A stretch of 64,000 nt of DNA from RYN-230 sp036497945 (GTDB taxonomy: Bacteria; Actinomycetota; Actinomycetes; Streptosporangiales; Streptosporangiaceae): positions 1-64,000 of the forward strand of contig DASXIN010000158.1 of the NCBI GenBank assembly GCA_036497945.1, given 5' to 3'. Each line of letters begins with the position of its first letter. Position 1 is the first letter of the stretch. The notes beneath the pieces were generated by a model. That model searched no databases and had not been told where the DNA came from. It saw only the letters and a list, made by a program, of their open reading frames with translations. Positions 52,124-61,149 of the stretch are shown one piece after another. The position numbers and the translations under genes were made by a program.

Positions 52124-53119
52124 TCAGCCCGCCACCGGCGCGGTATCCGGCGCGTGCGCCATGTCCGCGGTCAGGCCGGCCGCCGCGGCGCGCCTGCCGA
52201 GCAGGATGACATAACTGAGGAACGCCGCCTCGGCCACCGCGCCGATGCCGATCCGGGCCCACGACGGCAGCGGCGAGGGCGTGACGAACGCCTCGATGAC
52301 CCCGGACACCAGCAGCACGACGATCAGCCCCAGCGCGATCGTCAGCGCCGAACGCCCCTCCTCGGCCAGGGCCCGTCCGCGCGGCCGCGGACCAGGGTCG
52401 ATGATGCACCAGCCGAGCCGCAGCCCGGCCGCCGCGGCCAGGAACACCGCGCTGAGCTCCAGCATCCCGTGCGGCAGAATCAGCGTGGCGAACAGCCCGC
52501 CCTTGCCGTGCGCGAACATGAGCCCGCCCTGGACGCCCACGTTGGCCGCGTTCTCGAACAGCACCAGCAGCGTGGGCAGCCCGAGCAGCACACCGAAGAT
52601 CAGCGACTCGGCCGCCACCCACACGTTGTTCGTCCACACCTTGGCCGCGAACGAGGTGGCCGCGTACTGCGAGTAGTAGTGCTGGAACTGGTGGTTCACC
52701 AGGTCGCGGACCTCGGCCCGGGGCAGCAGCGCGGCCTGCACGGCAGGCGTCCGGGCCACCCACCAGCCCAGCAGCAGGCCGACCAGGACGGAACCGCCCG
52801 CCGTGGCCGCCCACCACCAGCGCAGCCGGTAGGCCATCACCGGGAACGACACCACGGCGAACCGGGCCACCACGGACCAGGCCGGCGTGTGCGCGCCGGT
52901 CACCGCGGTCCGGGCCTGCGCCACCCGGCTGGCCAGCCGGGCGACCAGGGCCGGGTCGTGCCCGGCCGAGCGCAGCGTGGACAGGTGGGTGGTGGTCCGC
53001 TGATACAGCGTGACCAGTTCGTCCACCTCGTCCCCGGTCAGGCTGCGCCGCCGCCGGACCAGGGCGTCGAGCCGGGCCCAGTCGGCCTGGTGCGCAGCCA
53101 CGTACGCGTCGACGTCCAC
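52124..53119 (-). CDS. SpoIIM-family membrane protein
   Basis: A 331-residue protein: cytoplasmic start MDVDAYVAAHQADWARLDALVRRRRSLTGDEVDELVTLY, then a helical membrane domain with FGVLLGLPTLLVLFENAANVGVQGGLMFAHGKGGLFATLILPHGMLELSAVFLAAAAGLRLG, the SpoIIM hallmark (GLLGxxxxGxxxGF... PHGxxELxAxxxAAAxGLRLG). The B. subtilis relative drives septal peptidoglycan remodelling during engulfment; actinobacterial ones are encoded beside RDD and MoxR genes and may act in envelope biogenesis. It is divergent from the RDD gene. Confidence 0.85.
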   Translation of the reverse strand: MDVDAYVAAHQADWARLDALVRRRRSLTGDEVDELVTLYQRTTTHLSTLRSAGHDPALVARLASRVAQARTAVTGAHTPAWSVVARFAVVSFPVMAYRLRWWWAATAGGSVLVGLLLGWWVARTPAVQAALLPRAEVRDLVNHQFQHYYSQYAATSFAAKVWTNNVWVAAESLIFGVLLGLPTLLVLFENAANVGVQGGLMFAHGKGGLFATLILPHGMLELSAVFLAAAAGLRLGWCIIDPGPRPRGRALAEEGRSALTIALGLIVVLLVSGVIEAFVTPSPLPSWARIGIGAVAEAAFLSYVILLGRRAAAAGLTADMAHAPDTAPVAG

Positions 53120-53205
53120 CCCTGGAGGGTAACGGGGCGGGGACCGGCCCCGCCGGGCTGCCTGCGGCTACCCTGGTGCCGGAATCAACCGGACTGGGGA
53201 AATAC

Positions 53206-54153
53206 GTGGCCGAGGTAGTCACCGGCGAGGCCGTGGTCATCGATGTGCCCTGCGCCCGGTTTCCCACCCGCGCGGTGGCGCTGGCCATCGACCTGATGAT
53301 CCAGATCGTGCTGCTGCTCTTCCTGACCGGGGTGGCCCTCGCGGCCGCGGCCGGCGGTGCGCTCAACCCGGCGGCGCTGGCCGCGCTGGGGCTGGCCGAG
53401 TTCGTGCTCATCGTGGTGGGCTACCCGGCCACCATCGAGACGCTGAGCCGCGGCCGGTCGCTGGGCAAGCTGGCCCTGGGACTGCGGGTGGTCAGCGACG
53501 ACGGCGGCCCGGAGCGGTTCCGCCAGGCGCTGATGCGGGCGCTGCTGGCCGTGCTGGAGATCTGGCTGACCCTGGGCTTCCTGGCCCTGGTCACCTCGCT
53601 GCTGTCGGCCAACGGCAAGCGGCTCGGCGACATCTGGGCCGGCACGTTCGTCATCACCGAGCGGATGCCGCAGCCGCGCGGCCCGGCCGCGGCGCTGCCC
53701 ACGCTGCCGCCCGCGCTGGCCGGCTGGGCGGCCACGCTGCAGCTGTCCGGGCTGGACGATGGCATGGCGGAAACCGCCCGGCAGTACCTCAGCCGGTACT
53801 ACACGCTGACCCCGGCGGCCCGCACCGAGTTCGGCCAGCGCATCGCGGCCGCAGTGGCCGCCCAGGTCAGCCCGGCTCCGCCGCCCGGCACCACGCCGCC
53901 CGACTATCTCAGCGCGGTGCTCGCCGAGCGGCGCGCGCGGGAGCAGGCCAGGTTCATGGGCCGGGTTACCCTGGGTGACAGCGGCCCAGCGGCGGCCCCG
54001 GCCCCCCAGCCGGAGCAGCCCGGGCCGGAGCAGCTTGGTCCAGACCAGCCCAGCCCGGGCCAGCCCGGACCTGACCAGCCCGGACCTGACCAGCCCGGCG
54101 GGCCGCCCGCGCGTCCCGCGGGGCGCCCAGGAGGATTTCTTCCGCCCAGATGA
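53206..54153 (+). CDS. RDD-family membrane protein with C-terminal PGPDQ repeats
   Basis: A 315-residue protein. The RDD domain has CARFPTRAVALAIDLMIQIVLL (R and DD positions), TIETLSRGRSLGKLALGLRVVSDDG, FRQALMRALL and ANGKRLGDIWAGTFVITERM. A soluble middle part follows and the C-terminal tail is a (PGPDQP)-like repeat, encoded from about 54002 to 54100 with an exact 15-bp tandem unit near 54061-54095. GTG 53206 is chosen because GGGGA lies 5 nt before it. RDD proteins are implicated in ion or small-solute handling; the role here is unknown. Confidence 0.85.
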   Translation: MAEVVTGEAVVIDVPCARFPTRAVALAIDLMIQIVLLLFLTGVALAAAAGGALNPAALAALGLAEFVLIVVGYPATIETLSRGRSLGKLALGLRVVSDDGGPERFRQALMRALLAVLEIWLTLGFLALVTSLLSANGKRLGDIWAGTFVITERMPQPRGPAAALPTLPPALAGWAATLQLSGLDDGMAETARQYLSRYYTLTPAARTEFGQRIAAAVAAQVSPAPPPGTTPPDYLSAVLAERRAREQARFMGRVTLGDSGPAAAPAPQPEQPGPEQLGPDQPSPGQPGPDQPGPDQPGGPPARPAGRPGGFLPPR

Positions 54154-54191
54154 GCAGATGACCAGCCCAGCCGGATGAGCGGCACATCGGG

Positions 54192-55262
54192 ATGAGCAGC
54201 GGGGGAACCGCGACGCGGTGGCGGAGGATCACGGTCGCGGTCATCGCGGCGGCCGGCCTGGCCGCGATCATCGTCACGAACGAGCACATCCTGCTGAAGT
54301 CGCTGCACACGCTGGCCCACCTCAACTGGTGGTGGGTGCTGGCCGCGCTGGTGGCCGAGGCGATCTCGCTGACCGCGTTCGGGATCAGCCGGGTCATCCT
54401 GCTGCGGGCCGAGGGCGACCAGGCCGCCACCCTCGGCACGGTGATGTCGATCACCTACGCGGGCAACGCGCTGTCCATGGCCGTCCCGTTCGCCGGCGCC
54501 CAGCTGGCCGCGGTCTTCTCCTACAAGCAGTTCCGCGGCCGCGGCCTCGGTTCGGCCATCACCAGCTGGGCGCTGGCCATCTCGGCCATCGTGTCCTCGG
54601 CCGCGCTGGCCCTCGTCCTGGTGGTCGGGGCGTTCCTCGGCGGCCAGCCCGCCGCGACCGTGGCCGGCCTGGTCGGTGCGGCGGTGTTCCTGATCCCGGG
54701 CGTCACCGTGCTGCTCGCGCTGCGCTACCGGGCCGCGCGGGCCTGGATCCACCGCACGCTGGCCGTGCTGCTCCGGCCGCTGCACCGCCGCTGGGGCAAG
54801 TCGTGGATGGACCCGGCTGCCCTGGAGGAGTTCCTGGACCGGGTGGCCAGCATCAGCCTGCCAGGGACACGATATGCCCAGGTGTTCGCGCTGGCCCTGG
54901 TCAACTGGCTGGCCGACTGCGGCTGCCTGGCCTGCTCGATCCTGGCTACCGGCCAGCCGGTGCCCTGGAATGGGCTGCTCCTGGCCTACGGCGCGGGCGC
55001 CGCGGTGGGCAGCTCGGGGCTGTCCCCGGGCGGGTTCGCGCTGGTCGAGATCGCGCTGACCGCGGCGCTGACCGCGGCCGGGATGACCGCCTCGGCCGCG
55101 CTGGCCGCGTCCATCGCCTACCGGCTGATCAGTTTCTGGCTGATCCTGATCGGCGGCGGCGTCTCGCTCATCGTGCTGGCCCGCCGGGGGGGCGCCCCAG
55201 TCGCCGAGGACACGCCCCCACCCCCACCCCAGCCCGCCGCCCAGTCCCCCGACCCCCGCTAG
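54192..55262 (+). CDS. UPF0104/LPG-synthase-TM-type membrane protein (putative flippase)
   Basis: A 356-residue polytopic protein: KSLHTLAHLNWWWVLAALVAEAISLTAFGISRVILL, ITYAGNALSMAVPFAGAQLAAVFSYKQF, and GAAVGSSGLSPGGFALVEIALTAALTAAGM are the conserved blocks of the lysylphosphatidylglycerol synthetase N-terminal/AglD family. About eight helices and a proline-rich C terminus. No catalytic aminoacyl-transferase domain is present, so it is likely a lipid-linked substrate flippase or accessory protein. It is convergent with the AHCY paralogue. Confidence 0.8.
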   Translation: MSSGGTATRWRRITVAVIAAAGLAAIIVTNEHILLKSLHTLAHLNWWWVLAALVAEAISLTAFGISRVILLRAEGDQAATLGTVMSITYAGNALSMAVPFAGAQLAAVFSYKQFRGRGLGSAITSWALAISAIVSSAALALVLVVGAFLGGQPAATVAGLVGAAVFLIPGVTVLLALRYRAARAWIHRTLAVLLRPLHRRWGKSWMDPAALEEFLDRVASISLPGTRYAQVFALALVNWLADCGCLACSILATGQPVPWNGLLLAYGAGAAVGSSGLSPGGFALVEIALTAALTAAGMTASAALAASIAYRLISFWLILIGGGVSLIVLARRGGAPVAEDTPPPPPQPAAQSPDPR

Positions 55263-55288
55263 ATCATCCGCCACCCGGGCGGCACACG

Positions 55289-56569
55289 TCAGGTCTGCTG
55301 CCAGGAACTCAGGTACTCCCGCTGGGCCGGGGTCAGTTCGTCGATGGCGGTGCCCGTGGCGGCCAGCGCGAGCCGGGCCACCTCGTCGTCGATCTCCGGC
55401 GGCACCCGGTGCACGCCGGCCAGCAGCGACTCATGCGACCGGGCCAGCCAGGCCAGCACCAGCGCCTGGCCGGCGAACGCCACATCCATCACCGAGGCCG
55501 GGTTGCCCTCCGCGGCGACCAGGTTGACGATGCGGCCCTCGGCCAGCAGCAGCAGCCGCCGCCCGTCGGCCAGCACGTACTCGTCGGTGTGCGGGCGCAC
55601 AGCGGCAACGACGCTCACCGCCAGATCGGCCAGCGCCCGCACGTCCACCTCGACGTCGAAGTGGCCCGCGTTGGCCAGGATGGCCCCGTCCCGCATGACC
55701 GCCAGATGTGAAGCAGCGATCACATCCCGGGACCCGGTCGCGGTGATGAACACCTCCCCGAGCGGCGCGGCCGCGCTCATCGGCAGCACCCGGTAGCCCT
55801 GCATCATCGCGTCCAGCGCCCGCACCGGGTCCACCTCGGTCACGACGACCTGAGCGCCCAGCCCGCGGGCCCGCTGCGCGATACCGCGGCCGCACCAGCC
55901 GAACCCGGCCACCACCACGGTCCGGCCGGCCAGCAGCATGTTGGTCGCCCGCAACAGCCCATCGATGACGGACTGGCCGGTGCCGTGCGTGCTGTCCAGC
56001 ATCAGCCGGGTACCGGTGGCGTCCGCCGCCACCGCCGGGAAGGCCAGCGTGCCCTCGGCGGCCATCCGGTGCAGCCGGATCACCCCGGCCGGGGTGGACT
56101 CGCAACCGCCCGCCACCTTGCCCAGCAGGTCGGGCCGCAGCGTGTGCAGCGCCTCCATCAGATCGCCGCCGTCGTCCACCACCAGGTCCGGGCCCGCGTC
56201 CAGGGCCCGCTCGATGTGCTCGCCATAAAGCGCCAGGTCAGCCCCGGCCCGGGCGTACACCACGGCCGCACCGGACGCCTGCAGCGCGGCCGCGATGTCG
56301 TCCTGGGTGGACAGCGGGTTGGAAGCGGCCAGGAACACCTGGGCGCCGCCCGCCCGCAGCGCACCGACCAGCACCGCGGTCTCGGCCGTGACGTGCAGGC
56401 AGGCCGCCACCCGCAGCCCGTCCAGCGGCCGGCCGGCGGCAAACCGCGCGGTGATGCCGCGCAGCACCGGCATGGACCGTTCCGCCCAGCCGATCCGGGC
56501 CAGCCCGGCGCTGGCCAGCCCGGCGTCCGCGATGTCGCCGGCCGGCCCGCTGCCAGGCTGCTCGGTCAC
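55289..56569 (-). CDS. Divergent adenosylhomocysteinase paralogue (archaeal-type)
   Basis: A 426-residue AHCY-like protein without the bacterial insertion and without the C-terminal KPxHYRY tail. It matches the archaeal/Thermotoga branch: THGTGQSVIDGLLRATN, VVVAGFGWCGRGIAQRARGLGA, VVTEVDPVRALDAMMQGYRV and AILANAGHFDVEVD. His59, Asp132-133, Glu157 and Asp192 are kept, but the positions of the catalytic Lys, Asn and Cys (VTKSKFDN...GC in AhcY) are Arg188, Ser193 and Thr197. It lies 31 nt downstream of canonical ahcY on the same strand. Either the enzyme has changed substrate or it has become a regulatory, NAD-binding partner. Confidence 0.85.
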   Translation of the reverse strand: MTEQPGSGPAGDIADAGLASAGLARIGWAERSMPVLRGITARFAAGRPLDGLRVAACLHVTAETAVLVGALRAGGAQVFLAASNPLSTQDDIAAALQASGAAVVYARAGADLALYGEHIERALDAGPDLVVDDGGDLMEALHTLRPDLLGKVAGGCESTPAGVIRLHRMAAEGTLAFPAVAADATGTRLMLDSTHGTGQSVIDGLLRATNMLLAGRTVVVAGFGWCGRGIAQRARGLGAQVVVTEVDPVRALDAMMQGYRVLPMSAAAPLGEVFITATGSRDVIAASHLAVMRDGAILANAGHFDVEVDVRALADLAVSVVAAVRPHTDEYVLADGRRLLLLAEGRIVNLVAAEGNPASVMDVAFAGQALVLAWLARSHESLLAGVHRVPPEIDDEVARLALAATGTAIDELTPAQREYLSSWQQT

Positions 56570-56600
56570 CAGACCACCCGCACCAGCATCAGCACCAGCG

Positions 56601-58064
<1,464 letters not shown>

Positions 58065-58142
58065 GACACTCCTCAGCAGGATCTCGGGGTAGACAGCACG
58101 ACGCTACGGCACCGCCCGGCCTGCCCGCAGCACTGCGGCCCC

Positions 58143-58157
58143 ATTCTTGACAAGAAT
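58143..58157. promoter_or_regulatory. 15-bp palindrome between ahcY and the MerR gene
   Basis: ATTCTTG-A-CAAGAAT is a perfect palindrome in the 110-bp divergent gap, 18 nt before the MerR start codon and 79 nt before ahcY. It contains TTGACA on the plus strand and lies in the only AT-rich patch of the region. Binding by the MerR-type protein and control of both directions is a natural hypothesis. Confidence 0.6.
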
Positions 58158-58174
58158 TTGTTAGCTTAACGCCC

Positions 58175-58636
58175 ATGCGTATCTCGGCCGCCGCCCAGCA
58201 ACTCGGTACCTCCCCGCGGATGCTGCGGTATCGCGAGCTACTCGGCCTGCTGCCGCCGGTCCGCGAGCCCGCGACTCGGTGGCGACCCGCCGGGATCAGG
58301 CCGGCCCGTGGCCCGGCGCACCGCCAGTTCGGCCGCGAGGACCTGGCCGCGGTGGCCCTGGGCCTGGATATCGAGCGGCGGCTGGACATCAGTCCGGCGG
58401 AACTGGCGTTCGGCCTGCGGGTGCTCAGCGATCCGCGGGTCCGGGCCGAGGTGGCTGAACTCGGCCGGCGGATCGGCCGCATCCCGGCCCCGCCCGGCCA
58501 GGCGCTGGACTTCGAGAAGGAACGCGCCCTCCGCCTGCTGAACCTGACCCAGCGCCCGCGGCCCCCGTCGGCCCCCCGGGTCACCCCCGCGCCCGTCAAC
58601 CCCCCCGGCCGCCCGCCGCACCCCACTCCCCCCTGA
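58175..58636 (+). CDS. MerR-family transcriptional regulator
   Basis: A 153-residue protein. The MerR HTH is MRISAAAQQLGTSPRMLRYRELLGLLPPVR, followed by HRQFGREDLAAVALGLDIERRLDISPAELAFGLRVLSD, a shortened dimerisation helix and a proline-rich tail (PPGRPPHPTPP). No metal-binding cysteine appears. The wing between HTH and the second helix is longer than usual (TRWRPAGIRPARGPAHRQ). The start codon lies close to a TAGCTT box, so the mRNA may be nearly leaderless. It is divergent from ahcY and may sense a methyl-cycle metabolite; this is inference. Confidence 0.75.
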   Translation: MRISAAAQQLGTSPRMLRYRELLGLLPPVREPATRWRPAGIRPARGPAHRQFGREDLAAVALGLDIERRLDISPAELAFGLRVLSDPRVRAEVAELGRRIGRIPAPPGQALDFEKERALRLLNLTQRPRPPSAPRVTPAPVNPPGRPPHPTPP

Positions 58637-58680
58637 GGCCCGCCACACCTCACCACTCCCCCGGCCGCCCGCCGCACCCC
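58602..58680. repeat. 23-bp direct repeat across the 3' end of the MerR gene
   Basis: CCCCCGGCCGCCCGCCGCACCCC-type sequence occurs at 58602-58624 and again at 58658-58680, one copy inside the coding tail and one after the stop. A segmental duplication of 56 bp that extended or truncated the proline-rich tail is the likely cause. Confidence 0.7.
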
Positions 58681-58712
58681 GCCCCGCCATGTGAGTGAAA
58701 GCTGGGTGTGGT

Positions 58713-59651
58713 TCAGCGGCGGGGGCGGCGGACGGCGCGGATGGCGGGGTCGGTGGCGTCCGCGCGGCCTGGCCGGTAGATGTCGGGTTCCAGGTAGATC
58801 ATTTCGGCGATCGGCACGGCCTGCCGGACCCGGCGCTCGGCCGCGTCGATGCCCGCCGCGATCAGGGCGGCGCTGTCCGCGCCGCTGATCGCGATCTTGG
58901 CCGCGACGAGCAGGCTTTCCGGACCCATGTGCAGGGTGCGCAGGTGGATCACGCACTGCACCTCCGGGCCCGCCTCCAGCGCGGTCACGATGGCCCGCTC
59001 CGTCTCGGCGCTGGCCGACTCCCCGATCAGCAGGCTCTTCATCTCCACGGCCAGCACGGCCGCGACGCAGCCGAGCAGCACACCGATGGCCAGCGAGCCG
59101 GCCCCGTCCCACACGCCGTCGCCGGTGATCACGGTCAGCGCCACCCCGACCGTGGCGAACACCAGGCCGGTCAGCGCCGCGATGTCCTCGAGCAGGATGG
59201 CGGGCAGCTCCGGGGACTTGGTGCGGCGGATGAACGTGGTCCAGCCGTACCGCCCGCGCACCTCGTTGCTCTCGTGCACCGCGGTACGCAGTGAGAAGCT
59301 CTCCAGGCCCATCGCGATGAACAGCACCACGAACGCCACCACCGGCGAGCTGATGTGCTCCGGGTTGAGGATCTTGTGGATGCCCTCGTACACCGAGAAC
59401 ACGGCGCCCACGGTGAACAGCACCACCGCGACCACGAACGCGTAGAAGTACCGCTCCCGGCCGAACCCGAACGGGTGCTCCTCGGTCTCCGCGCGCTGCG
59501 CCCGGCTACGCCCGAGCAGCAGCAGCGCCTGGTTGCCGCTGTCGGCCAGCGAGTGCACCGACTCGGCCAGCAGGGAAGCCGAGCCGGTGATGACGAACGC
59601 GACCAGCTTGACGACCGCGATGCCCAGGTTCGCGCCCAGCGCGGCCAGCAC
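58713..59651 (-). CDS. Cation diffusion facilitator (CDF) transporter
   Basis: At least 312 residues. CDF features: NLGIAVVKLVAFVITGSASLLAESVHSLADSGNQALLLLG with the HxxxD metal site, EEHPFGFGRERYFYAFVVAVVLF, FIAMGLESFSLRTAVHE, LLEDIAALTGLVFATVGVAL and a C-terminal cytoplasmic domain ending in AEMIYLEPDIY. It exports Zn, Mn or Fe-type ions. Homologues start about 10-30 residues earlier than the GTG at 59651, yet no ATG, GTG or TTG exists upstream before the overlapping gene; an ATC codon at 59744, with AGGAT before it, would give a normal N terminus. The start is therefore unresolved. Confidence 0.85.
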   Translation of the reverse strand: MLAALGANLGIAVVKLVAFVITGSASLLAESVHSLADSGNQALLLLGRSRAQRAETEEHPFGFGRERYFYAFVVAVVLFTVGAVFSVYEGIHKILNPEHISSPVVAFVVLFIAMGLESFSLRTAVHESNEVRGRYGWTTFIRRTKSPELPAILLEDIAALTGLVFATVGVALTVITGDGVWDGAGSLAIGVLLGCVAAVLAVEMKSLLIGESASAETERAIVTALEAGPEVQCVIHLRTLHMGPESLLVAAKIAISGADSAALIAAGIDAAERRVRQAVPIAEMIYLEPDIYRPGRADATDPAIRAVRRPRR

Positions 59652-59746
59652 CGCGCGCAGCCCGACACCGCGGGATTTCCCGTCCTGCTCCGCCCCGGTG
59701 GCCTGCGCGGCCTGGTCCGGGGCAGCCTCGCTGTGGTTACTGATAG

Positions 59747-60925
59747 CTACGCGATCCTGTCTTTGAGGTCGCCGATGGCGGCGACCGGTCCGGGGTCCAC
59801 CCCGGTGGCGATACCCAGGTACACCGCGGCGTAGTCGAGGAGCTGGATGAGACTGGCCAGCCGGTGCAGCGGCCGGTCCCCTTCGGCGGCCAGCTCGCTG
59901 ACCTCGATGCCGCGCCGCCCGGCGAGTTCCGCGGACACTTCGCGGCGCCGGGCCACCTGCGGGTGCTCGGCGGTGTCCCGCAGGATGACCAGGCGCAGCG
60001 GCACCGGCGGCCCCGGTTCCTCCTCCTCGTCCAGCCCGGGCTCGTCGAGCACCGGCGCGGCCAGCACCGGATCGGCCAGCACGGTGTGGCTGCTGGCCGG
60101 CCAGGGCGCGAACGGGCCGTCGAACATGACCACTTGGTTGTGGTTGGCCTCGGGCAGCACCCCATGCACCGCCGGGTACTTGGCGTCCTCGTTGAGCTGG
60201 CAGGCGAAGCGGAGCGCGGCCATCCCGGCCAGCGGCGAGCTGCCCCAGATCAGCGGCAGCGCGCCGGCCAGATCCAGGGCCAGCATCTTGGCCGGGTTGA
60301 CGAACGCCTCGCTGCCCGGGCGGCACAGGTGGGAGATCCGCTCCAGGGTCACCGCCGTCGCCTCGAACTCGTCCGCCGTCACCTCGGTCAGGCCGAGCCG
60401 GGATGCGATCACCAGCAGCGGCACGGACAGGCCCCACAGGCCGGCCCGGTCCATGCCGGGACGCTCGATGGGCACGAACGGCGCGCGGGCCTGCTCGGCG
60501 ATCAGGGCCAGCGGGGTCCTGGCCGCGCCCACCCCGGCCAGCGGGCAGCCGCGGCGCACCGCCTCGGCCGCGACGGCCAGCGTCTCCTCGGCCGACCCGG
60601 AGCTGGACACCGCGAGGACCAGGTCAGCGGCACCCACCCAGCCAGGCAGCTGGTAGTCGTGCACGACGACGACCGGGACGGCGCAGCCCGGGCCGCACAC
60701 CGCCTTGAGCAGCTCCGCGGCCAGCCCCGACCCACCCATGCCACAGGCCACGATGGCCCGCGGCCGCCCGGCGGTGAGGACCGCGGACAGCTCCGTCTCC
60801 TCGGTGGCCCGCAGCGCCCGGCGGATCTGCGCCGCGGCCGAGGCGACGTGCCGGAGCATGCCGCTCGGGTCAGCCGCCTCCAGCTGCGGCACCGAGTCCA
60901 AGCGGTCCGCGGCCGCGGGTGTCAT
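59747..60925 (-). CDS. Bifunctional phosphoglucose/phosphomannose isomerase-like SIS protein
   Basis: A 392-residue SIS-domain protein: AIVACGMGGSGLAAELLKAVCG, VLAVSSSGSAEETLAVAAEAVRRGCPLAGVG (the SSGSAEE phosphosugar loop), PLIWGSSPLAGMAALRFACQLNEDAKYPAVHGVLPEANHNQVVMF with the catalytic glutamate and histidine. This is the archaeal/actinobacterial PGI-PMI family that interconverts glucose-6-P or mannose-6-P with fructose-6-P. ATG 60925 overlaps the Trm112-like stop (ATGA). It lies beside manB, so it probably feeds GDP-mannose synthesis. Confidence 0.88.
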   Translation of the reverse strand: MTPAAADRLDSVPQLEAADPSGMLRHVASAAAQIRRALRATEETELSAVLTAGRPRAIVACGMGGSGLAAELLKAVCGPGCAVPVVVVHDYQLPGWVGAADLVLAVSSSGSAEETLAVAAEAVRRGCPLAGVGAARTPLALIAEQARAPFVPIERPGMDRAGLWGLSVPLLVIASRLGLTEVTADEFEATAVTLERISHLCRPGSEAFVNPAKMLALDLAGALPLIWGSSPLAGMAALRFACQLNEDAKYPAVHGVLPEANHNQVVMFDGPFAPWPASSHTVLADPVLAAPVLDEPGLDEEEEPGPPVPLRLVILRDTAEHPQVARRREVSAELAGRRGIEVSELAAEGDRPLHRLASLIQLLDYAAVYLGIATGVDPGPVAAIGDLKDRIA

Positions 60926-61110
60926 GAACCTGCCGGGGGCCGCCGCGCCTCGTCCACCAGCAGCACCGGGATGTCGTCGCGGACCGGGTAGGCAAGCCCG
61001 CAGTCCGCCGGATTGGTGCAGACCAGCTCGCTGGCCGCCTCGTCGGCGCGCAGTGGCGCGTGGCACTGCGGGCAGGCCAGTATCTCGAGCAGCCAGTCGT
61101 CGATGTTCAC
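60922..61110 (-). CDS. Trm112-like / UPF0434 zinc-ribbon protein
   Basis: A 62-residue protein: IDDWLLEILACPQCHAPLRADEAASELVCTNPADCGLAYPVRDDIPVLLVDEAR. Zinc ligands are CPxC and the second cysteine pair, and the YPVRDDIPVLL end is the family hallmark. Eukaryotic Trm112 activates methyltransferases; the bacterial forms are probably methyltransferase or kinase partners. It is translated just before the PGI/PMI-like gene (4-nt overlap) and 39 nt after manB. Confidence 0.88.
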   Translation of the reverse strand: MNIDDWLLEILACPQCHAPLRADEAASELVCTNPADCGLAYPVRDDIPVLLVDEARRPPAGS

Positions 61111-61149
61111 AGCGCCTCCCGGCGGTTCTCTGCGGCCGTGCCTGGCCGG

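Noticed and set aside
58065..58174. SAH riboswitch upstream of ahcY.
   Set aside because: The conserved GC-rich pseudoknot core could not be found; only the 15-bp palindrome stands out.
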